From positions 204,622,978-204,686,977 of the forward strand of contig CP136066.1 of assembly GCA_032622095.1 (NCBI GenBank): DNA of 64,000 nucleotides, given 5' to 3'. Position 1 is the stretch's first letter. Each line of letters starts with the position of its first letter. The position numbers were made by a program, and so were the translations under genes. The DNA comes from Siphonodentalium dalli. Taxonomy: Eukaryota; Mollusca; Scaphopoda; Gadilida; Siphonodentaliidae. The notes under the pieces were generated by a model. The model did not search any database, was not told the origin of the DNA, and saw nothing but the letters and a program-made list of their open reading frames with translations. Positions 57,496-64,000 of the stretch are shown in pieces.

Positions 57496-58121
57496 AGCTT
57501 TTGTCTTTTGAGTGAGCTGAGTAAGTATAATTCACAAATTAATTAAACAGACATGGCTCATTCAAACCCCAAAATTATCTATACATGATTCGGTATTAAA
57601 GAAGTATCTCAAAACATACAGATGCGGAAGATTTCCGATCAAATTAGTGCTGAAAATAGATGTTTTGTTTCTTATATTTTTTGATAAATTTGAGATAGTT
57701 TTGTTTGTGTCAGTTTAAATGTTTTAATTAGTGTTAGCCTAAAACATTGCACATGTAGACCATGGGAAGAATATTTACAGCTGCCTTCACTCTGAAATGT
57801 ACTACATAATTTTGACAAATAAAACACAGAGAAAGCAGTGCGTGAAGTTGTTTAATTATTTCATGTTAATATAACGTAATATACCTTTTCCGGAAGTCGA
57901 GTGATATTCCGTTTCTGATTCCAAAATTGCCATGTCGCATTATTTGATTGGGATCAATTCATGTTCAAAGATGTTTTTTTTAAGACTTCAATGCATCTTT
58001 CTGGGACATATAATGCTCGTAGAAAAGTTATTCAGGTATTTATCAACCTATTTCAATACCGGGAAAAATTCAAAAATGAATATTATTAGGTGTATTTTGG
58101 AGCTCTGCCCTTTGGCTTTAA

Positions 58122-58554
58122 AGGCCCACTTAATTTTCGAATCACCAGATCACATTATATACAACATATTCCATATTATATACCAATTGAAAGAGGAAAA
58201 TCCAAACCATTGTATAAAATATCAGCTGATCTGGTCGAATAATCTGGGAACATGTTGTTTTTGTCGAGGTACTGAGGCATGTTCTGTGCTTAATTTTGAT
58301 CCTGACTGTACTGTAAAGTCATTTATTTTCAATGGAAGGGAATAATTCTATATCTTAGTTTGAATTCTGATGCATTCTGGGTTGACAATGGGGGGAAGTC
58401 TTTGAATGTGCCTGAGAATCTCTATCACTCCTAGGTCACAGCTGTTCCGTATTCTGGTCGAATATATATATTTTTGGCTCCTCTTCCAAATGGTATATAA
58501 TATGGATTATGTTGTGTATAACGTTATCTGGTCATTTGTAAATTAAGTGGGCCT
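58122..58554. mobile_element. TTAA-type MITE (AGGCCCACTTAATTT family)
   Basis: Inverted ends AGGCCCACTTAATTTTCGAA and AAATTAAGTGGGCCT, flanked by TTAA on the left and TTAT on the right. The interior has further inverted segments (CCAGATCACATTATATACAA against TTGTGTATAACGTTATCTGG). No open frame of note. Confidence 0.6.
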
Positions 58555-58585
58555 TTATCTCCTGTATAGAAATTCATCAACTCAC

Positions 58586-58661
58586 ATAGAGCCATATAGG
58601 CTTGTTTCTCCGATCCCGAGTAAGTCTGTTTGATAGCTTCCTCAATCGGGACACCACTCAT
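58586..58661 (-). CDS. poly-annexin M1 exon 6 (end of repeat III)
   Basis: 76 nt, acceptor tttcag, donor gtgagt. It codes for MSGVPIEEAIKQTYSGSEKQ followed by AYMAL and one base (T). That base joins TG of exon 7 to give Leu. Its internal ATG is not a start: the other modules have Leu or Ile at this position and the exon has a good acceptor. Confidence 0.9.
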
Positions 58662-59602
58662 CTGAAATGAAAATCGACAACAGTTAGAACAATGCTGACT
58701 GTTTTCCCTCTCATTCCTATAATTCAACAGCGAAATTAAAAAGAATATTATCAGAAATTCCAAAATAGTTCATTTCTCAGGGAATATTTATTTCAAAGTA
58801 ATGACTCCTGTATTACGATAGGGAAAGCCTCAAAAACACGGAAGACATGCCACTTCTCCCACATGTGCAGATGCACTGTTGGTAACGTCAACCCCGTGCC
58901 GTAAGCAACACTGTTAAAAATATAAATTGTTGGTAACATCAAGAGTAATTTCATATTCATCATCATTCGGTACTAATCAGCAGTATTAATTGAGACTAAT
59001 TAATTTTTCACACACTTCGTAGCCCTGCAAGATGTCGTAAAAGTATAGACAATAGATTTAATAACACGATTTAGGATTACGTAATGACAATGTCTGGGTA
59101 CAGGGCAAATAGAATACAATAGAGGGGAGAAAACTCTATGTTTTAACACGAATTAGAACAGGAAGTTAGCAGGTGTCCTGACCTTCGCATACTGGCGATT
59201 TCGAATTGTATTATTTTATATAAACATGCATGTGTCTCACACTCACAGTGGCTGTATAAAACATTGTTTTCATTACTGTGTTATTTAGGTATATATATTT
59301 ATAAAATAAATGCAAATAGAAGCGCATGAAACTATGTAATCTTCATCATAAAAATGATAAACAAAAAGATGGAAATCAATTAAAAACATTTTTTGGAACA
59401 TGAGCATATTTGGGCATATCTCCCGCAAAAATCTCCTGGATTACCATTTTAAAAACTTAACTTGTCTGATGTGGTTTCAATTGTATTTCGCAAGATAGAT
59501 AAGCAATTTGTGGTGCTAAGATGTGTTATATAACATTTGTGGTTGTTGTAATCCTACCCAGAATACAACTTTATGATAATATGAGGAATATACTTCACTC
59601 AC
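58662..59602. other. intron, M1 exons 5-6
   Basis: About 0.94 kb without recognised coding sequence, tandem array or MITE. Confidence 0.5.
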
Positions 59603-59701
59603 TTCTTTGTGGTTGTTAAAGATTTTCTGCCGCTGATCAGGGTTAGACATCACAGCTTCTCGGAATGACTTGTCCTTCTTGTTTATTGGAGTTTTTTCAT
59701 C
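59603..59701 (-). CDS. poly-annexin M1 exon 5 (repeat III)
   Basis: 99 nt, phase 0 to 0, acceptor ttcag, donor gtgagtg. It reads DEKTPINKKDKSFREAV and ends FNNHKE. It is one codon shorter than exon 5 of M2-M4 (102 nt). In a typical annexin this is the AB loop with GxGT; here it is TPINKKD, so the calcium site of repeat III looks lost. Confidence 0.9.
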
Positions 59702-59789
59702 CTGAATAAATGTTTTTTAACCGTTACAATATTAAATGGTTAAATAGTGTACATCTGAATGGTCTATTGTTCATTTGGAGAGATGTTAA

Positions 59790-60181
59790 CCCTTTACCCA
59801 ACAGAAGGGCCCTGTGCCAATGCATTCTCTTATATATGCGAGTCGACCATAGGTCGCCTCGCATATATAAGAGAATGCATTGGCTTAACACATTAAAAAT
59901 TATAAAATTGTTAAAGAATGTAAGAAAAAATGGTAAAAAGTGTTAAAAAAAGATTTTTTTTAGGCCAATGCATTCTCTTATATATGCGAGGCGACCTATG
60001 GTCGACTCGCATATATAAGAGAATGCATTGGCACAGGGCATAACTGTAACTATCACAATGTGGTCAAGGAGCCGATTCCAATGATATCCATATTTGTATG
60101 GTTCTATTGAGACAGACCAAAGATATTTTAGGCTGTTGAAGCTTTATTTGGCCGGTTTTGGCCGGTTTGTTGGGTAAAGGG
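59790..60181. mobile_element. piggyBac-like TTAA MITE (CCCTTTACCC family)
   Basis: Flanked by TTAA. Ends CCCTTTACCCAACAGAAGGG and GTTGGGTAAAGGG. It carries two hairpins (59815-59884 and 59963-60031) around an A-rich spacer, then the GGCCGGTTTTGGCCGGTTTG terminal segment. Nearly identical to copies at 55533, 56759 and 61133. Confidence 0.8.
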
Positions 60182-60267
60182 TTAAGGTGATAAAAGCAAA
60201 CGACATTTAAATACAGAAGGAGTCTGATTTATTGAGCGAAAATACTTAGATACTAAGTTCAACAAAT

Positions 60268-60357
60268 GACCTATGGTCATTTGTTGAACTTATTATCTAA
60301 ACTTTTCCTATGGGATAACTACTCATCAATGATGCTTACGTATAGAAAGGGTAAAAA
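60268..60357. repeat. dispersed ~85-bp repeat
   Basis: A segment reading GGTCATTTGTTGAACTTATT, then a TCTAAACTTTTCCTATGGGA block and a GTATAGAAAGGG end. Related copies occur near 34085-34163, 35786-35860 and 57418-57495. It probably marks another non-autonomous element family with eroded borders. Confidence 0.45.
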
Positions 60358-61128
60358 CTTATTATCTGAACATTTCCTATGCCAATGTATTGTCTTATGT
60401 ATGTGAGTTTCCCTTAGGGAGGCTTGCATATATAAGAGAATACATTGGCCTAACATTTACCTAGACCTTGTAAGCCAGTGCATTCTATTATATATGTGAG
60501 GCTCACTATGGGAGACTCGCATATATAAGAGAATGCACTGGTCTGTGATCTTTAATCTCATGGAAGGGTTAAACACATTTTGCAATTAGCTTATATCTAT
60601 ATTACTCCAAAAAATTTAAATCTAACAATTTCAGGCATACAATATGGAAGAATACTCGGGCATGAGCCCCCAAATAGGTGAAATGTTGGGAAACATTTTA
60701 ATTTTCTAAATAGAAGCAACAGAATTAAACTTTATATACTACATTCATTGATGAGTAGTTCTCATAGGAAATGTTCAGATAATAAGTTATTATCTGAACA
60801 TTTCCCTTCAAAGATAATAAATCCTTCTGCACATGTATTTATAGCTTTTCATCTGTCTGTTGTCTGCTTTTATTAGGTGAACATCCCTCAAAATAAATAA
60901 TAGACCATTCCAATATTTACCTTAATAACTTGGTGGGAGAATTTAGTAAATAAAGGGAGGCTAGCATATATAATAGAATACATTATGCAAAAATATTTAC
61001 CTTGACCTTGTAAGCCAGTGCATTCTCTTATATATGTGAGGCTGACTATGGGAGACTCGCAAATATAAGAGAATGCACTGGCACAGGATCTTAAATACTG
61101 CACCAGCGCGGCTCCTGTCATCAAACGG
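60340..61128. mobile_element. degraded TTAA MITEs (CCCTTTCATGA family) and dispersed repeat
   Basis: Two partial copies of the family with the AGTGCATTCTCTTATATATG hairpin lie at about 60378-60568 (ending CATGGAAGGGTTAA) and about 60980-61128 (ending GCGGCTCCTGTCATCAAACGG). Between them, around 60600-60960, is AT-rich DNA with palindromic fragments of TTATTATCTGAACATTTCC. Borders are eroded. Confidence 0.5.
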
Positions 61129-61132
61129 TTAA

Positions 61133-61587
61133 CCCTTTACCCAACAGAACGGCCCTGTGCCAATGCATTCTCTTATATATGCGAGTCGACTATAGGTCGC
61201 CTCGCATATATAAGAGAATGCATTGGCTTAACATATTAAAAATGATAAAATTGTCAAAGAATGTAGAAAAATATTATAAAAATTGTTAAAAAATGTAAGA
61301 AAAAATTATAAAATTGTTAAAGAATGTAAGAAAAAATGGTAAAAAGTGTTAAAAAAAAGATTTTTTTAGGCCAATGCATTCTCTTATATATGCGAGGCGA
61401 CCTATGGTAGACTCGCATATATAAGAGAATGCATTGGCACAGGGCATAACTGTAACTATCACAATGTGGTCAATGAACCGGTTCCAATGATATCCATATT
61501 TGTATGGTTCTATTGAGACAGACCGAAGATATTTTAGGCTGTTGAAGCTTTATTTGGCCGGTTTTGGCCGGTTTGTTGGGTAAAGGG
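61133..61587. mobile_element. piggyBac-like TTAA MITE (CCCTTTACCC family)
   Basis: TTAA at both borders, ends CCCTTTACCCAACAGAACGG and GTTGGGTAAAGGG. It contains two copies of the hairpin built on CCAATGCATTCTCTTATATATG, separated by an A-rich spacer lengthened by an internal duplication relative to its relatives. No transposase. Confidence 0.75.
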
Positions 61588-61755
61588 TTAACCCAGGTTC
61601 AAACATTGCCTTTATGCTCAAGTGAGTACTTTTACCAAAATATAATCTGATTGGACACATTTCTAATGAAAGTCTACAATACAGCTATATCTAAGTATCT
61701 AAGGCCAAAGGTTCCATTCCTGGCTCTGATGCTTTGTCTTGGTTGGGTCATGTAT

Positions 61756-62171
61756 GAGGGTATCACCCCCCCCCCCCCCCCCTTTTCGGTACGCGGGATT
61801 CAGGGTGTTTTGAAGCCGTACGCGGGATTCATACCCCCGAATTAACTGGTATTCAGGTTCAAGCAAAACATCTTGGGCACAGGTTTTGATGGCGCAAAAT
61901 AATATTTTTGTGCTAGTTATCTGTATGAATGAGTGGGTAGAATAGCTTCTTGGGCATATTTGACCACTATGCCATCATAAAGTATCATTAATCGTATCAT
62001 AACGGCTTCATAACGCCCATAACATGACCGGCATCAATTTGTATGTCATTTATCGCATATTATTTCTTAACATGTATTCAGGATTCACCCCCCCAAAATT
62101 AACTGGTATTCAGGATTCAACCCCAAAATTAACTGGTATTCAGGATTCAGGGGGGAGGGGGTGATACCCTC
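61756..62171. mobile_element. TIR element with G/C-homopolymer ends, 6-bp duplication
   Basis: Inverted ends GAGGGTATCACCCCC and GGGGGTGATACCCTC are flanked on both sides by ATGTAT (61750-61755 and 62172-62177). A run of C follows the left end. The interior repeats the segment AATTAACTGGTATTCAGG several times; this is the reverse complement of the 31-bp minisatellite found in M4 introns. There is no coding capacity and the superfamily is unclear. Confidence 0.65.
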
Positions 62172-62322
62172 ATGTATACTAAATACAACATTATAAACAT
62201 ATATATAGAGTTTCATGACAAATTTCCTATCTGATGTTGATTTAATACAAAATGAAACATTTGGGAATTATCAATATACCAAATCTTGTATATTATCTTG
62301 ACTTTTTATTTAAGAAACTTAC

Positions 62323-62468
62323 CTTGTATATTTTCTTGGCTGTTTTTTCAGCCGCACCCTCATCAACCTTATCAGACGGCTTCTTGCCACTGAGAACTCC
62401 CATCAGTATATCATTCAATTCTCCTTTGGTTTTCTTTTTTACATCAGATGCCATGTCTTTCTTGTAAT
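62323..62468 (-). CDS. poly-annexin M1 exon 4 (end of repeat II, start of repeat III)
   Basis: 146 nt, acceptor ttctag, donor gtaagt. It completes the Asp split with exon 3, then reads YKKDMASDVKKKTKGELND through to KKIYK in phase 0. The segment KKKTKGEL sits where an annexin repeat usually has the acidic calcium ligand (for example SDLSGD in repeat I); here that residue is lysine. The tail SDKVDEGAAEKTAKKIYK corresponds to the inter-repeat linker and helix A of repeat III. Confidence 0.92.
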
Positions 62469-63456
62469 CTAGAAACATATTTCACTTTCTTATGAAAATA
62501 AACACAGACCATGCAAAGGATAAGTTGAAATGATAAAAGTTATTACATTAGGTATATATAACTACAGTTCATTTTGCAATAAAACATAAATCTCTCTAAC
62601 TCAATTAATGCCACGTCTGACCTGATCAATCCAATTATAACGTACATATTGTTAATACGCGTACATATGTATTGTAGTGACTTTCTAGATGGATGATTGA
62701 AGATGGAAGAGTTTTGAAGTGGCAAACTCATTTTAGAGTCTGAAATTGGTCAAAACTATAGTAATGCCCTAAATAATCAACTTCTTAACCACAGCAGAAT
62801 TAAGGGTAATTTTTCAGGATTTAGTCGGAAATATGGCTTGTTGCCATTCATCGGCAAGCTCTCACTGAGCCTTATTTCCTTTCTAAATCCTGAAAAATTA
62901 CCCATAATTCTGCTGTGGTTAAGGAGTCGTTTATTTAGGGCATTACTGTAGTATTATTGGTAATGACATGCATGCAAAGTCAATTTCTCATCTCTCAGGC
63001 CAAACATTTTGAAAAAGCGGTTATTAATAAATTATTTTTACTTTGGGGCTCACACCAACTAATCATTCCACCCCTGGATCTGCTAGATCTGCGTTTAATA
63101 TCAGTTACCCATGGTCATTATTACCCAAACAAATGTCCTCAAAAGTTAGTTGATCGACTCCATATGGTTTATTTCACCCAATAAAGTATTGTTGACACAT
63201 TTTTTAATTAGTTCGCAGATGCAACTCATCACGACAGTCATATATTTAATCAGAAATTTGAATCAGGAAACAGTTATATTTTATCTCAGTTCACGTTCTC
63301 GGTAGTTTCAATAAACATACGACAATTATTTCATACTGATTATAATTTTTTCCGACATATAAGTCCTCCCTCCATCACTGATTCAGAAAAAAATTGTCTG
63401 AGATTAAAATAAATTTGCTTGGAACAAGGATTGTGCAAGGCTAACTAATGACATAC
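62469..63456. other. intron, M1 exons 3-4
   Basis: No coding sequence is recognised. It contains a mariner-like MITE (62759-62948); the remainder is AT-rich DNA without a repeat I can classify. Confidence 0.6.
62759..62948. mobile_element. mariner-like palindromic MITE
   Basis: Ends read TAGTAATGCCCTAAATAATC and its inverted counterpart GGGCATTACTG, bounded by TA. The arms hold the family-specific CCACAGCAGAATT and GATTTAGTCGGAAATATGG segments. The right arm is shortened (GCCTTATTTCC in place of the usual CAACAAGCCATATTTCC). It is non-autonomous. Confidence 0.7.
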
Positions 63457-63490
63457 CTTCTTTGTATTTGTCCTTAATTGGTTCCAACTC
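63457..63490 (-). CDS. poly-annexin M1 exon 3 (repeat II, mini-exon)
   Basis: A 34-nt mini-exon between acceptor tttcag and donor gtatgt. It codes for ELEPIKDKYKE plus the first base of an Asp codon that exon 4 completes (G|AT). The matching mini-exons of M2, M3 and M4 are also exactly 34 nt, which is the main support for so short an exon. It supplies the part of repeat II just before the YKKDM segment. Confidence 0.85.
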
Positions 63491-64000
63491 CTGAAATACA
63501 AGGGAAATAATTTTGAGAATATTCAGGTTGCTTACCGTACTGACCCGGCTCAAGGCCCATGCCCGTGTTTAAGCCCACCCATATCAGCCACAATTTTCTG
63601 ACATTTTTTAATTATCTGAACATTGATATAAACTATAGATAATAACTATAGATATAGACTATAGATAGTGGATTTACCCAACTGTCTGAAATGGCAGAAA
63701 AATCCGATGACCCATGATGCTTACAAACTGTCATTTATGGGAATTTTGGGCAATAAAACAAGACAACAAGTAATATTTTAATATACACATAAAAATGAAA
63801 CAAATACTTTCTCAAAGTAACTTATACTTAACTTTATTTAATCTGGAAGACGTGTATATTTCACCGAAACTCTGCTGGATCGACTTTATTTTTTCTTCAG
63901 TTTTACTGTCCCGATTTCTTGGGATTTTTGGTTTGCAAAGGGTCATATTCGGGTTTAAGCCCACTTGGATTTTTGAGCTCAAATAAAACAAAGGCCCCCT
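63491..64000. other. intron between M1 exon 2 (outside) and exon 3
   Basis: No exon is recognised here. By the order of the other modules, M1 exon 2 should lie above position 64000. The stretch is AT-rich with two similar TTTAAGCCCA segments (about 63569 and 63954), possibly a degenerate repeat. Nothing else is supported. Confidence 0.5.

Larger units (their letters stand above)
1..63490 (-). other. giant poly-annexin gene, internal part (32 exons in 5 modules)
   Basis: Thirty-two exons on the minus strand encode tandem four-repeat annexin cores joined by charged linkers. Exon lengths and phases recur module after module: 397-466, 165-168, 34, 146-149, 99-102, 76, 113 and 122 nt. The sums are multiples of three (M2 1227, M3 1158, M4 1194 nt). 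Exon 8 ends with AA of a lysine codon and the next exon 1 begins with A or G, so modules join in frame; no stop codon, poly(A) signal or new start is apparent at the joins. Annexins bind acidic phospholipids in a Ca2+-dependent way; annexin A6 has two cores, whereas at least five are seen or begun here. Repeats I and IV keep the GxGT-38 residues-D/E calcium motif, repeats II and III do not. Both ends of the gene lie outside the window. Separate tandem genes are the alternative, but the split codons argue against it. Confidence 0.85.

Overview
The window is a piece of an animal (metazoan) nuclear genome: AT-rich DNA, short exons with canonical GT-AG splice sites, long introns full of tandem repeats and non-autonomous DNA transposons, and no bacterial-type operons. 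A marine invertebrate such as a mollusc is plausible, but the species cannot be fixed from the sequence. All protein-coding signal lies on the minus strand and belongs to one protein family, the annexins (Ca2+-dependent phospholipid-binding proteins). I find 32 exons. Each long open reading frame on the plus strand is a shadow of these exons or of a tandem array. LAYOUT (transcription runs from high to low coordinates): the same eight-exon cassette, coding for a whole four-repeat annexin core, recurs. Module M1 (exons 3-8, 63490-54788, start outside the window), M2 (exons 1-8, 54457-36166), M3 (35638-19941), M4 (17693-2688) and M5 (exon 1 and part of exon 2, 1377-1, continuing off the window). 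Exon 1 carries a lysine/glutamate-rich charged linker plus the first half of annexin repeat I; exon 2 ends repeat I and opens repeat II; exons 3-4 finish repeat II and open repeat III; exons 5-6 finish repeat III; exons 7-8 make repeat IV. Exon 8 never ends in a stop codon. In M1 to M4 it ends with the first two bases (AA) of a lysine codon at a splice donor, and the next exon 1 always supplies the third base (A or G). The cassettes therefore read as one continuous protein, a giant poly-annexin of charged linkers alternating with annexin cores. The window holds about 4.67 kb of coding sequence (about 1,555 codons), with neither the start nor the end of the gene. INTRONS: several minisatellites are built from, or abut, the 5' splice donor of an annexin exon. 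The end of exon 1 plus its donor is amplified as a 38-bp unit in M5, M3 and M2 (about 18, 28 and 92 extra copies) but is single in M4. The end of M4 exon 2 plus donor is amplified as a 60-bp unit (61 extra copies). The end of M4 exon 4 plus donor is amplified as a 27-bp unit. The whole intron between M2 exons 2 and 3 is a 4.1-kb array of a 38-bp unit that begins at the donor. The rest of the introns is a dense mosaic of palindromic MITEs: piggyBac-like elements with TTAA target sites, hAT-like elements with 8-bp duplications, mariner-like elements with TA targets, and one PIF/Harbinger-like element carrying a nested hAT element. I recognise no intact transposase, no tRNA or rRNA gene, and no second protein-coding gene.
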